This document shows, in pieces, positions 9,520-18,098 of a stretch of DNA of 64,000 nucleotides. Both the position numbers and the translations under genes were made by a program. How positions within the stretch are numbered: position 1 is the stretch's first letter; each line of letters starts with the position of its first letter. Source of the DNA: Acidobacteriota bacterium. Lineage in GTDB: Bacteria; Acidobacteriota; Holophagae; Holophagales; Holophagaceae. The notes under the pieces are model-generated. The model made no database searches. It saw only the letters and a program-made list of their open reading frames with translations, and was not told the DNA's origin. The stretch spans positions 140,027 to 204,026 of the forward strand of contig JACPYP010000012.1 of assembly GCA_016195985.1 (NCBI GenBank), given 5' to 3'.

Positions 9520-12052
9520 GGGCGTGGCCCAGGGCCAGGAGGTTGGCGAAGAGGCGCGTGGCGCCGGGCACGCCGTCCGGCAGCTGGCGGAAGAAGGCCA
9601 GGCCCGTGTAGACGTAGGTGCCCTTGCCGTGCTGGGCCACGATGAGGGCACCGTTGTCCGCCGCCTCGCCGGGATCGGCCATGCCGAGCAGGGGCGTGTA
9701 GCGGGCGTCCCAGCCCTCGGCGTGGTAGAGGCTGCGCTCCTGGATCCAGCCCTCGAAATCCCGGGCCGTGAGCTCGTTGGGCCAGTGGAAGACGGAGTGG
9801 CCGGGCTGCAGGAAGCGGACCGGCACGGTTTCGTCGGTGATGCGCTTGCGGCCCACCTTGAAGGGATAGGGCCCGATGGCGTCGGTGACCATGGCGGCGT
9901 TGATGTCCGGGAATCCCGTGTTCACGGTATAGAGCACCACCTCGGTGCCCCCGGCGGCCACGTAGGCGTGGAGGCGGTCCTTCAGGGAAAGCAGGGCGGG
10001 GCGGGTGTTGTAGGCCCGGATGCCCAGCACGATGGCGTCGAAGCGGGCCAGATCCTCCCGCGCCAGGGCCTCGTCCGACAACAGCTCCACCTCGTAGCCG
10101 ATGCGGCGGAGGGCCTGGGGAATCTCGTCGCCCGCGCCCATGACGTAGCCGATGCGGTGGCCATTGTGCTTGAGATCGAAGCGCTCAAGGCGGACCTTGA
10201 CCTCGGGGAGGAGGGTCTGCAGGGGAATGTGGGGGTGATCCAGCTTCAGCAGGCTGCGGGCGGGAGCGAAGCCGGAGCCCGCATCCACCTCGGGCCGCAG
10301 CTCCGCCGAGGCCGTGCCGGCGGGTGGCGTCACCCGGAAGGCCAGCTCCCGTTCCTCGCCCATCTGGCGCAGCTGGAAGGGCTGCTCGGCGGGCTCCACC
10401 TGCCAGCCCTTGGGGGCAGGAAGGCGCACGCGGCCCGTGGCGCCCGCGGCCCCGGCCACGATCTTGAGGCGCAATGGTTTGGCGCCTGCGCCTTCGAACA
10501 CGAGCACCGGATCCCCCAGAGCCACCAGGGCGGGCGGCACCACGGCCAGGGGCTGGTAGCGCTCTCCCAGCACCGGATCCCGGAAGCGGTACTGCACCGG
10601 CACGCAAACATCGAAGGCGTCGGCGGGCGCCGAGGGGCTGGCCAGGCGGACGCGAAGGCGCAGGGGCGCGGGGGACTCGGGCAGGCCTGCCCAGGCCGCG
10701 GCGCCGGGCCCTCCCAGCCAATGAGGCTGAGTCAGGCGGGTGTCCTTGGGCAAGGTGAGGGTGAAGGCCGCTTTCCGGGGCGTGTTGTCCGCCAGGGCCT
10801 GGCCGTCCGCGCGGTCTTCCAGGGTCTGGACGCCCTGTGGGCCCACGGCCTCCAGGCGGAGCGATTGCAGGCTGAGCGGTTCGCCGCTCCGCGGCAGCAC
10901 GGCGGCGTTGACCGTGAGGGGGCCGCCCGGGGACACCTGCTGGCGGTCGGCGATGGCCTCCACCCAAAGTCCCAGCGCCATCCGGAGGGCTTCTTCCACT
11001 TCTGCGGTCTTGGCCTGGATCAGCGGCTCGCGCTGCAGGTCCGCTGGGAGGGCGCGCAGTTCCCGCAGGGCGCGGAGCAGCCAGGGGCGAAGGGAACCGG
11101 GCCGGTCCACGGGGTTGGCGGCCCGGGTCTCCTTCAGGGCTTCGGCCACTTTCTCCGTCCCTTTGAACCGCGACCACGCGAGGTCGACGCCGTCGAAGAG
11201 ATCCTCCCGGGCGGGCTTTCCGGCCAGCAGCTCGAAGCTTTCCTCGCGCTCCCCGCGCTGGGCCAGCACGCCGAAACCCTGGCTCCGGTGCTGGCTGCGG
11301 CTTTCCGCCGCGAGCTCGCCGTAGGACCGGCCCAGCAGCGGATCGTAGGAGCCCACCTGGAAGCGGAGGCTGCCCGGGGCGGGCTTGGGCGCATCATCGC
11401 TGAAGCGGAAGTGGTTCCACAGCAGCCGGGTGGCCTGCCAGGGACGCAGGCCGGCCTGGATCTGCTCCGGGTAGCGGGCCGGATCCGCCGCGGCCTTGAA
11501 GGCCTCGATGGCCAGCATGGCGGAGGCCGTGTGGTGCCCGTGGCCCGCCCGTTCATCCGGCGGGAAGCGGGTGATGATCACGTCGGGACGGAAGGCGCGG
11601 ATGGTCCGCACCACGTCGCCGAGCACCCGGTCGTGGTTCCAGATGCGGAGGGACTCCGCGGCGGTCTTGGAAAAGCCGAAATCCACGGCGGAGGTGAAGA
11701 ACTGCTCGGCGCCATCGATGCGCCGGGCGGCCAGCAGCTCCTGGGTGCGGATGGCGGCGAGGCCGTCGCCCAGCTCGGGGCCGATGAGGTTCTGACCGCC
11801 CCCGCCGCGGGTGATGGCGAGGTAGGCCGTGCGCAGGTTGCGGCCTTTGGAAAGGGCGGCCAACAGCCCGGTGTTTTCGTCGTCGGGGTGGGCGGCGACG
11901 TAGAGCACGCTGCCCACCACCTGAAGGCGGTCCAGCTGCTTGCGCAGCTCAGCCGCATCCTTTACGGGAACCTGGGCCTGCAGACCCGGCAGAACCAAGC
12001 CCGGCAGAACAAGGGCGGCCAGAACGAATGAGGCGGTGCGGAGATTCGGCAT
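9512..12052 (-). CDS. Secreted PIG-L family (LmbE-like) deacetylase
   Basis: Large zinc-dependent N-acetyl-sugar deacetylase-like protein, 846 residues. A signal peptide is visible (MPNLRTASFVLAALVLPGLV and following), ending near residue 27. The catalytic motif AHPDDE gives H55, D57 and D58; GHGHH at 170-174 supplies the downstream zinc histidine. The PIG-L domain covers about residues 48-250. The C-terminal part (from about residue 590) includes VLGIRAYNTRPALL and resembles a glutamine-amidotransferase-like fold often fused to these enzymes. The family removes acetyl groups from GlcNAc-containing compounds. It is the first gene of a coupled set with the small membrane protein and symporter, suggesting deacetylation followed by uptake. 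The substrate is unknown. Confidence 0.9.
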   Translation of the reverse strand: MPNLRTASFVLAALVLPGLVLPGLQAQVPVKDAAELRKQLDRLQVVGSVLYVAAHPDDENTGLLAALSKGRNLRTAYLAITRGGGGQNLIGPELGDGLAAIRTQELLAARRIDGAEQFFTSAVDFGFSKTAAESLRIWNHDRVLGDVVRTIRAFRPDVIITRFPPDERAGHGHHTASAMLAIEAFKAAADPARYPEQIQAGLRPWQATRLLWNHFRFSDDAPKPAPGSLRFQVGSYDPLLGRSYGELAAESRSQHRSQGFGVLAQRGEREESFELLAGKPAREDLFDGVDLAWSRFKGTEKVAEALKETRAANPVDRPGSLRPWLLRALRELRALPADLQREPLIQAKTAEVEEALRMALGLWVEAIADRQQVSPGGPLTVNAAVLPRSGEPLSLQSLRLEAVGPQGVQTLEDRADGQALADNTPRKAAFTLTLPKDTRLTQPHWLGGPGAAAWAGLPESPAPLRLRVRLASPSAPADAFDVCVPVQYRFRDPVLGERYQPLAVVPPALVALGDPVLVFEGAGAKPLRLKIVAGAAGATGRVRLPAPKGWQVEPAEQPFQLRQMGEERELAFRVTPPAGTASAELRPEVDAGSGFAPARSLLKLDHPHIPLQTLLPEVKVRLERFDLKHNGHRIGYVMGAGDEIPQALRRIGYEVELLSDEALAREDLARFDAIVLGIRAYNTRPALLSLKDRLHAYVAAGGTEVVLYTVNTGFPDINAAMVTDAIGPYPFKVGRKRITDETVPVRFLQPGHSVFHWPNELTARDFEGWIQERSLYHAEGWDARYTPLLGMADPGEAADNGALIVAQHGKGTYVYTGLAFFRQLPDGVPGATRLFANLLALGHAHD

Positions 12053-12058
12053 GGAAAC

Positions 12059-12127
12059 CTAGCGGCGGCTGGAGAGGGCCGGAATGAGGGCCGAAGTGAG
12101 GGCCAGGGTGAGTCGTGCGAACGGCAT
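12059..12127 (-). CDS. Possible 22-residue leader ORF upstream of the deacetylase
   Basis: A short frame starts at an ATG with CCGGAG 7-8 bases upstream, the same ribosome-binding pattern used by the secreted genes at 5675 and 15093. It ends with TAG 6 bases before the deacetylase start. The peptide (MPFARLTLALTSALIPALSS then RR) looks like a signal peptide. It may be a leader that couples translation to the deacetylase, or the relic of an older start. No function is known. Confidence 0.4.
   Translation of the reverse strand: MPFARLTLALTSALIPALSSRR
12074..12109. repeat. Three 12-bp tandem repeats in the leader region
   Basis: Three tandem units beginning GAGGGCC (12074, 12086, 12098) with slightly different last five bases. 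They sit inside the candidate leader ORF and would encode repeated Ala-Leu residues. Confidence 0.6.
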
Positions 12128-12230
12128 GGGGGCTCCGGGAGGGGAGGGCCAGCATAACGCTTCGCAAAGGAACTCCACCCTGGAAGTGGGGCGAGCGAAC
12201 CTTTCGCGGGGGTGGAGCCGGGAAGGAGGC

Positions 12231-13901
12231 TCAGGGTTTGGTTTGGGCGGGCGCCTGGGCCGGTGTCGATGCCGGTGTCGACGCCGGTGTCGCGGCCGGT
12301 GTCGCCGCCGGGGCTGGAGGCGGCGGGACGGGCGGCAGGGTCTCTTTCGTGAAGAAGGGAAGCCGCTCTTCCCGGGTGGCCAGGTGCCAGGCCACGGAGG
12401 CCAGCACGGCGGCGGTGCGCTTGGGATCCTCGGGGGGAACGCGCTCCAGGGTGTCGAGGGTGGTGTGCCAGGTGTATTCGAAGTATTCGAGGCCGTCCTG
12501 AGCCACGTTGATGGTGGGCAGTCCCGCGGCGCTGAAGGAGGCGGAGTCGGAGGAGGGTCCCGAGCGCAGCCGGCTGGGGCGGAAGGCGCTGGAGCTGGCG
12601 CCCTTCACGGCCAGATCGCTGAAGGGCGCCACGAGCTCGCGGAGCACCTGGGCGCCCGCCGGGGGCCCGAACACGGACAGGCCGCGGATCTGGCCTGCCC
12701 CCGCGTCGGTGTTGAAGCAGGCCACCAGCTCGCCGAAGGCCGGCTTGGGGGCCTCGGCGCTGCCGTAGTGGGCGTCCACGTAGGCGGCGGATCCCAGGAG
12801 GCCGTGCTCCTCGCCGTCCCAGAGCGCGATGCGGATGGTGCGCCGGGGCTTGCCGAGCTTTTGCAGGATGCGGCCCACCTCCATCATGATGGCGGCGTTC
12901 ACGCCGTTGTCCGTGGCGCCGGTGGCGGTGTGCCAGGAATCCAGATGCGCGCCGAGCATCACCACCTCACTGGCTTTGCTCGAGCCGGGAACTTCGGCGA
13001 TCACGTTGTAGCCGTGGGTGTTCTCGGGATAGAGACGGTTGGCGATCTCCAGGGCCAGCTGCACCTCCTTGCCGTCCTTCAGCACGCGGCAGATGCGGCC
13101 GTAATCCTCATGGCGCATGGCCAGGGTGGGCACCACCTTGGCGAGGTCGTAGCTGCGGTTGCTGAAGGCCCGGATCTGGCCGTTGCGCAGGGCGCTGTCG
13201 TTGATGCGGGCCAGGGCCTTGTGGGCCACCAGGAAGGCATCCACCTGTTCGTTGATGGCACGGGGTTCCAGCGCTCCGGGGCGCCGGGCAGAGGGCGCGG
13301 GCATGCGGGGCGGATTGGGATTGGAAGGGTCGAAGCGCTTGGCCAGGCTTTCGTCGGAAAGGCGGGGCGCCGAGGGGTTGGGATTGAGCGCGGGCACCTC
13401 TTTGAGGATTCCGGCCAGCACGATTTTCCCGGCCACCTTGTCCGCCGCCGCATGGAGCACGGCATTGAGCTCCTCCTGGGTGGGCTCGTCGGGGACCGGC
13501 AGATGGAAGGCGGCGCCCCGGGCCGTGCCCTGGGTGGAAGGCGTCCAGGCCAGCACCTCCACGGCCAAGTGGCCTTTCCAAGGCGCCTCCACGTGGGCGG
13601 CGCAGCGCTCGTTGGCCCAGCCCGGGTGGCCCCAGTTCCAGGTTTCCAGGCGGGCGTTGCTGAGCCCCCAGGCTTTCATGCGGTCCCGGGACCATTCCGC
13701 CGCGGCCTTGTAGGTGGGCGAGCCCGTGAGCCGGGGGCTGAAGACATCCGTGAGCTGGTGCAGGGTGGCCATGACCTCCGAATGCTGGAGGGCCTCCTCG
13801 CGGATGCGGGCGTTCGCGGCCGCGTCGATGGGCTCCTGGGCCGAGGCGGAGACCACGGTCAAAGCTGCCAGGGTGAGGAAAGATCGTTTGGAGGTGAGCA
13901 T
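12231..13901 (-). CDS. Secreted M28 family zinc peptidase
   Basis: Aminopeptidase- or carboxypeptidase-like M28 metallopeptidase, 556 residues, exported. The N-terminus MLTSKRSFLTLAALTVVSAS followed by AQ is a signal peptide. The zinc-binding pattern of M28 is present: AHLDSW (near residue 317), ATDNG (near 330) and DGEEHGLLGS (near 364). A central insertion between residues 120 and 250 fits a PA-like domain. The last 30 residues are a repetitive Pro/Ala/Thr tail encoded by 12-bp repeats. I use the ATG at 13901; there is no strong ribosome site, and the frame is open to a TTG at 13916. It probably digests peptides in the periplasm. It shares strand but not close spacing with the deacetylase gene. 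Confidence 0.9.
   Translation of the reverse strand: MLTSKRSFLTLAALTVVSASAQEPIDAAANARIREEALQHSEVMATLHQLTDVFSPRLTGSPTYKAAAEWSRDRMKAWGLSNARLETWNWGHPGWANERCAAHVEAPWKGHLAVEVLAWTPSTQGTARGAAFHLPVPDEPTQEELNAVLHAAADKVAGKIVLAGILKEVPALNPNPSAPRLSDESLAKRFDPSNPNPPRMPAPSARRPGALEPRAINEQVDAFLVAHKALARINDSALRNGQIRAFSNRSYDLAKVVPTLAMRHEDYGRICRVLKDGKEVQLALEIANRLYPENTHGYNVIAEVPGSSKASEVVMLGAHLDSWHTATGATDNGVNAAIMMEVGRILQKLGKPRRTIRIALWDGEEHGLLGSAAYVDAHYGSAEAPKPAFGELVACFNTDAGAGQIRGLSVFGPPAGAQVLRELVAPFSDLAVKGASSSAFRPSRLRSGPSSDSASFSAAGLPTINVAQDGLEYFEYTWHTTLDTLERVPPEDPKRTAAVLASVAWHLATREERLPFFTKETLPPVPPPPAPAATPAATPASTPASTPAQAPAQTKP
12259..12306. repeat. Four 12-bp tandem repeats coding the M28 C-terminal tail
   Basis: Four copies of GCCGGTGTCGMN-type 12-mers (starts at 12259, 12271, 12283, 12295). 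On the coding strand they give the alternating Thr-Pro-Ala-Ser tail of the M28 peptidase. Such repeats can change copy number by slippage without breaking the frame. Confidence 0.75.
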
Positions 13902-13979
13902 CACAACATGATGCAACGTGTCTGGCCGATGTCCATGATTCTTTGGGCCCGCATTCCATGCTTCGACCCAAGGAAATGG

Positions 13980-14030
13980 CTATTTATACCCGGATGTTAT
14001 TGCCGTTTTATTTAGCCCGGGTAAAAATAG
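13980..14030. promoter_or_regulatory. 14-bp inverted repeat around the DUF2239 promoter
   Basis: CTATTTATACCCGG at 13980-13993 and CCGGGTAAAAATAG at 14017-14030 are inverted repeats with one mismatch and 23 bases between them. The right arm covers a possible -10 (TAAAAA, 14022-14027) that lies 16 bases after TTGCCG (14000-14005). The site sits between the divergent M28 and DUF2239 genes and looks like a regulator binding site; the regulator is unknown. Confidence 0.5.
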
Positions 14031-14055
14031 ATCCATCCCATGGAGGTCTTCACTC

Positions 14056-14646
14056 ATGGACATCCCATCCCGTTCCTGCACGGCCTTCGGCGACTCCCGC
14101 CGCCTGGCCTCCGGCCCTCTGCGCGAGGTGATCCTGGCCGCCAAGGCCTTCCTGGCCGGGGGGGTGGGCGGATCGCTGCTGGTCTTCGACGATGAAACGG
14201 GTTCGGTGCTGGACCTGGATCTTCGGGACGGGGCGGAGGAGGGGCTCGGCCAGCTGCCCATTCTGGAGACGGTCCCGCCCTCCGGGGAGCCCAGGGGTCG
14301 GGGGCGACCCCGGCTGGGAGTGGTGGCCCGGGAGGTGACCCTGCTCCCCCGCCACTGGGAATGGTTGAACGCGCAGCCCGGCGGCGCTTCCGTCAGCCTG
14401 CGGAAACTCGTGGAGGCGGCCCGCAAGGCAGCGGTTCCGGGCGAGCGGCGGCGCCTGGCTCAGGAGCGGACCTATCGGTTCATGTCGGCGCTGGCCGGCG
14501 ACGAGCCCGGCTACGAGGAGGCCCTTCGCGCCCTCTACGCCGGGGACCGGGCCGCCTTCGAGGCCAGGAGCGCTCCCTGGCTTCCGGACGTGCGGGAACA
14601 CGCATGGAAGCTCGCCCAGGGCGCCTTCGACGCGGCATCAGACTAA
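14056..14646 (+). CDS. DUF2239 family protein
   Basis: Cytosolic protein of 196 residues matching the DUF2239 pattern as I know it: CTAFGDSRRLASGPLREV near the start, FDDETGSVLDLDLR, then RGRPRLGVVAREVTLLPRHW and EWLNAQPGGASVSLRKLVEA. The function of the family is not known. The start at 14056 has TGGAGG upstream at 9 bases. The gene is followed after 12 bp by the GIY-YIG gene on the same strand, so they probably form a two-gene operon. The upstream inverted repeat suggests control by a dedicated regulator. Confidence 0.85.
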   Translation: MDIPSRSCTAFGDSRRLASGPLREVILAAKAFLAGGVGGSLLVFDDETGSVLDLDLRDGAEEGLGQLPILETVPPSGEPRGRGRPRLGVVAREVTLLPRHWEWLNAQPGGASVSLRKLVEAARKAAVPGERRRLAQERTYRFMSALAGDEPGYEEALRALYAGDRAAFEARSAPWLPDVREHAWKLAQGAFDAASD

Positions 14647-14658
14647 GGATATGGACTC

Positions 14659-14994
14659 ATGAGCGGAACCTTCGATCGCAAGGCGGCCCTGCGGGCCTAC
14701 AAGGAGCGGAAGCCGCGGCCGGGCATCTGCGGCGTGCGGCACCTGGGGACGGGCCGCGTCTGGGCCGACTCCAGCCCGGACTTGGACACGGCCAAGAACG
14801 GCCTCTGGCTCCGGCTCGAACAGGGGCGCCACCTGGACAGGGCCCTGCAGGAGGCCTGGAACCAGTCCGGCGAAAGCGCCTTCGAATACGTCATCCTCGA
14901 GGTTCTCGAAGAGGAGTTGAGCCCCGTGTTCCTGCGGGATGCGCTCAAGGCCATGAAAGCGAAGTGGACCGCGCTTCTGGCGGCGGGCAGCTGA
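14659..14994 (+). CDS. GIY-YIG nuclease-like protein, altered active site
   Basis: Small 111-residue protein of the GIY-YIG nuclease superfamily. In relatives the motif near residue 22 reads GIY; here it is GICGVR, so the first catalytic tyrosine is replaced by cysteine. The second element is VWADSSP, and the downstream helix NGLWLRLEQGRHLDRALQ is typical of this subfamily. A conserved Glu (SAFEYVILE) is present. It may still bind nucleic acid but nuclease activity is doubtful. It is expected to be expressed together with the DUF2239 gene. Confidence 0.8.
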   Translation: MSGTFDRKAALRAYKERKPRPGICGVRHLGTGRVWADSSPDLDTAKNGLWLRLEQGRHLDRALQEAWNQSGESAFEYVILEVLEEELSPVFLRDALKAMKAKWTALLAAGS

Positions 14995-15092
14995 TCTTGC
15001 TCCAGACAAAATGGCCGCGATCAATTCTTGTCCACGGCCCATGCGCTTTTCATGATTCCGGGCAGACTGGACTTTCTTCCCCCGGAGTCCCC

Positions 15093-17966
15093 ATGAAGCC
15101 CGCCCTCCTGGCCCTCGTTCCCATCTTGATCCCCACCTTGGTCTCGGGTGCTCAAACACCGGCCGCGCCCAAGCCGGCCGCCAAGCCGAAGGCCCCGGCG
15201 GCCAAGGCCTTCCCCTTCGCCATCCACCAGAAGACCCTGGCCAACGGCCTGAAGGTGGCGGTCATCCCCACGGGCATGCCGGGCCTGGTGGCCATCCAGA
15301 TTCCCGTGAGCACGGGATCGCGCAACGAGGTGGAGCCGGGGAAGTCGGGCTTCGCCCACTTCTTCGAGCACATGATGTTCCGGGGCACCAAGACTGTGTC
15401 GCCCGAAGCCTGGAACGAAACCCTCAAGCGCACCGGCGCGGCCCAGAACGCCTACACCAGCGACGATCTCACCAGCTACCACACCACCTGCGGCAAGGAG
15501 GACCTGGAGACCTGGCTGAAGCTGGAGGCGGACCGGTTCCAGAACCTGGAGTACGAGGAAAGCGCCTTCAAGGATGAGAGCCGCGCGGTGCTCGGCGAAT
15601 ACAACAAGAACTCGGCCAATCCCATCTCCAAGCTCTTCGAGGTCATGCGCGAGGCCGCCTTCACCACCCACACCTACAAGCACACCACCATGGGCTTCCT
15701 CAAGGACATCGAGGACATGCCCAACCAGTTCAAATACTCGCGCGAGTTCTTCAACCGTTGGTACAAGCCGGAGAATGTCACCGTGATCATCGCGGGCGAT
15801 GTCAGCCCCGAGCAGACCTTCCCGCTGGTGGAGAAATACTTTGGCGCCTGGAAGCGAGGCACGGTGAAGCCCCCTGCAGTGCCGCAGGAGCCCGAGGCCA
15901 AGGGGCCGGTGGCGGCCCACGTGCCCTGGGCCACGCCGACCATCCCCTGGATGACAGTCTCCTTCCACACACCCGCCAAGTTCAGCACCGTCAAGAACGA
16001 CAGCGCGGCCCTGGAGCTGGTGGGCAAGCTGCTCTTCGGCCAGCAATCCGAGGTGTACCAGCGGCTGGTGGTGCAGGAGCAGAAGGTGGACCAGCTCTTC
16101 GCGGGCGGCGGCGGCAGCAAGGATCCCGAGCTGTTCACCATCGGCGCCCGGGTGAAGAAGCTGGAAGACCTGGCGTACGTGCGGGAGGTCATCCTCGACG
16201 CCTGCGCCAAGGCCCTGGCCGTGCCCTTCTCGCCCGCCAAGCTGGAAGAGGCCAAGACCGAAGAGCGGCTGGGCTTCGCCCGCGCCCTGGAATCCACGGA
16301 ACGGGTGGCGGGCGCCGTGGCGCGCATGGCCTGCTTCGAGCGGGATCCCGAAGCCATCGTCAAGGTGATGGCCCTGGGCGAGACGGTCCAGACCAGCGAC
16401 CTGGGCCGCATGGCCAAGGCCACCTTCCAGGACCGGAACCGCGTCATCACCACCCTCAGCCACGAGGCGCTGCCTGAGAGCCTCAAGGCCGGCTTCCCGG
16501 GCGTGGAGGCCCGGGCCGCCAAGCTGGCCCAGCTGCCGAAGCTGGCGCTCCTGGAAGAGCCTTCGGCCTCGCCCCTGGTGAACCTCCGCGTGGTCTTCCG
16601 CACCGGTTCGGTGGACGATCCCGCCGGAAAGGAAGGCCTCGCCTCCCTGGCCGCGGCCATGATCGAAGATGCGGGAACCCGCGCCAAGGGCTTCGCCGAG
16701 ATCACCAAGGCCTACGCGGCCACGGGCAGCGGACTGGGCAGCCTGGTGGACAAGGAGCGCACCTCCTTCAGCCTCACCGTGGCCAAGCTGAAGGCCACCG
16801 AGGCCCTGGACCTGGCCCTGGAGCAGCTCACCGAACCCGGCTTCCGGGAAGAGGATTTCTCCCGCCTCAAGTCGCAGCAGGTGAACGCCCTCAAGGTGGG
16901 CCTGAAGGCCAACAACGACGAGGAGCTGGGCAAGCTCGCCCTGGAGGGCCGTCTGTACGCCGAGCCCTTCGCCCACCCGGTGCTCGGCACGGAGGCGGGT
17001 CTCGCCGCCATCACCCTGGCGGACGTGAAGGCCTTCGTGAAGGCGCACTACACCCGCGCGAACCTGCGGATCGGCCTGGCCGGCGGCTACGGCCCCGAGC
17101 ACAAGGGGCAGGTGCTTCGCTCCCTGGCGGTCCTGCCGGCGGAGGGCGCCGCCGTTCCCGCGCTGAAAGTGGCCGCCGCAGGCACCGCCAGCCATGTGCA
17201 GATCGTGGCCAAGGACACCCGGGCCACGGCCATCTCCTTCGGCTTCCCCATCGCCGTGGACCGCACCCATCCCGATTTCGCGGCGCTGTGGGTGGTGGCT
17301 AGCCACCTGGGCCAGCACCGCAACAGCACAGCCCTGCTCTACCAGCGCCTCCGCGAAGTGCGGGGCCTGAACTATGGCGACTACGCCTACATCGAGCCCT
17401 TCCCTGGCGGCATGTTCCGCTTCCAGCCTGATCCCGGCCTCACCCGCAGCCTCAACCACTTCCAGATCTGGATCCGCCCCGTGGCGCCCCAGAACGGAGC
17501 CTTCGCGTTGAAGGGCGCCCTCTACGAGCTGGACAAGGTGGTGAAGCAGGGGCTGAGCGAAAAGGATTTCGAAGCCAGCCGCACCTTCCTGGCCAAGCAT
17601 GTGGCTCACCTCGCCGACACCGGCTCCAAGCGCCTGGGCCACGATCTCGACATGGCGGCACTGGGCTTCGACAAGGGCTACGCCGAAACCTTCAAGGCCC
17701 GCCTGCTGGCCCTCAAGGCGGTGGACGTGAACGCCGCCATCAAGCGCCACCTGCGCACCACCGGGCTGGAAGTGGTCATGGTCGCCAAGGACGCCGGGAG
17801 CTTGAAGAAGGATCTGCTGGCGGAGGCCTGCCCCATCCCCGCCTATCAGTCCCCCAAGCCGGAACTGAAGGACGAGGATGCCGCCATCTCGCGGCTGAAG
17901 CTCGACCTCAAGCCCGAGGACGTCACCGTCATCGCCCTGGATGATCTCTTCAAGACCGCCCAGTAG
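15093..17966 (+). CDS. Secreted M16 family zinc metallopeptidase
   Basis: Pitrilysin-like M16 peptidase of 957 residues with two homologous halves. The start at 15093 has CGGAG 8 bases upstream and opens a signal peptide (MKPALLALVPILIPTLVSGA), followed by a Pro/Ala/Lys-rich linker. The inverted zinc motif HFFEH gives H89, E92 and H93, with the third ligand E169 (GEYNKN) at the usual 77-residue distance from E92. The C-terminal half (from about residue 490) has the M16 fold but no zinc motif, as usual for the second half. Its likely role is degradation of peptides in the periplasm. It is followed by a strong terminator. Confidence 0.93.
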   Translation: MKPALLALVPILIPTLVSGAQTPAAPKPAAKPKAPAAKAFPFAIHQKTLANGLKVAVIPTGMPGLVAIQIPVSTGSRNEVEPGKSGFAHFFEHMMFRGTKTVSPEAWNETLKRTGAAQNAYTSDDLTSYHTTCGKEDLETWLKLEADRFQNLEYEESAFKDESRAVLGEYNKNSANPISKLFEVMREAAFTTHTYKHTTMGFLKDIEDMPNQFKYSREFFNRWYKPENVTVIIAGDVSPEQTFPLVEKYFGAWKRGTVKPPAVPQEPEAKGPVAAHVPWATPTIPWMTVSFHTPAKFSTVKNDSAALELVGKLLFGQQSEVYQRLVVQEQKVDQLFAGGGGSKDPELFTIGARVKKLEDLAYVREVILDACAKALAVPFSPAKLEEAKTEERLGFARALESTERVAGAVARMACFERDPEAIVKVMALGETVQTSDLGRMAKATFQDRNRVITTLSHEALPESLKAGFPGVEARAAKLAQLPKLALLEEPSASPLVNLRVVFRTGSVDDPAGKEGLASLAAAMIEDAGTRAKGFAEITKAYAATGSGLGSLVDKERTSFSLTVAKLKATEALDLALEQLTEPGFREEDFSRLKSQQVNALKVGLKANNDEELGKLALEGRLYAEPFAHPVLGTEAGLAAITLADVKAFVKAHYTRANLRIGLAGGYGPEHKGQVLRSLAVLPAEGAAVPALKVAAAGTASHVQIVAKDTRATAISFGFPIAVDRTHPDFAALWVVASHLGQHRNSTALLYQRLREVRGLNYGDYAYIEPFPGGMFRFQPDPGLTRSLNHFQIWIRPVAPQNGAFALKGALYELDKVVKQGLSEKDFEASRTFLAKHVAHLADTGSKRLGHDLDMAALGFDKGYAETFKARLLALKAVDVNAAIKRHLRTTGLEVVMVAKDAGSLKKDLLAEACPIPAYQSPKPELKDEDAAISRLKLDLKPEDVTVIALDDLFKTAQ

Positions 17967-17981
17967 GGCGCAACTTCACGC

Positions 17982-18013
17982 AAAAAGGCGGGTGGCATGC
18001 CACCCGCCTTTTT
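17982..18013 (+). terminator. Rho-independent terminator after the M16 gene
   Basis: Perfect palindrome: AAAAAGGCGGGTGG, the loop CATG, then the reverse complement ending in TTTTT. It begins 15 bases after the M16 stop codon. With A- and T-tracts on both sides it could serve both strands, including the convergent nucleotidyltransferase gene. Confidence 0.92.
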
Positions 18014-18098
18014 GTTTCGTTATCGGCACTTTTTCATTGGATTTAGCCGGTCTGGGGTGAGTCCTAGGCTTTGAACTCGGCCATCGAATCGAGATGTC

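Noticed and set aside
9494..12031. 845-codon plus-strand frame opposite the deacetylase gene
   Set aside because: Product is rich in Gly, His and Gln without any fold; the minus strand has the PIG-L catalytic motifs and signal peptide.
12259..12306. Short tandem repeats considered as a CRISPR array
   Set aside because: Units are 12 bp with no spacers and lie in frame inside a coding region.
15021..17750. 909-codon minus-strand frame opposite the M16 gene
   Set aside because: Antisense shadow; no ribosome site or recognisable domain.
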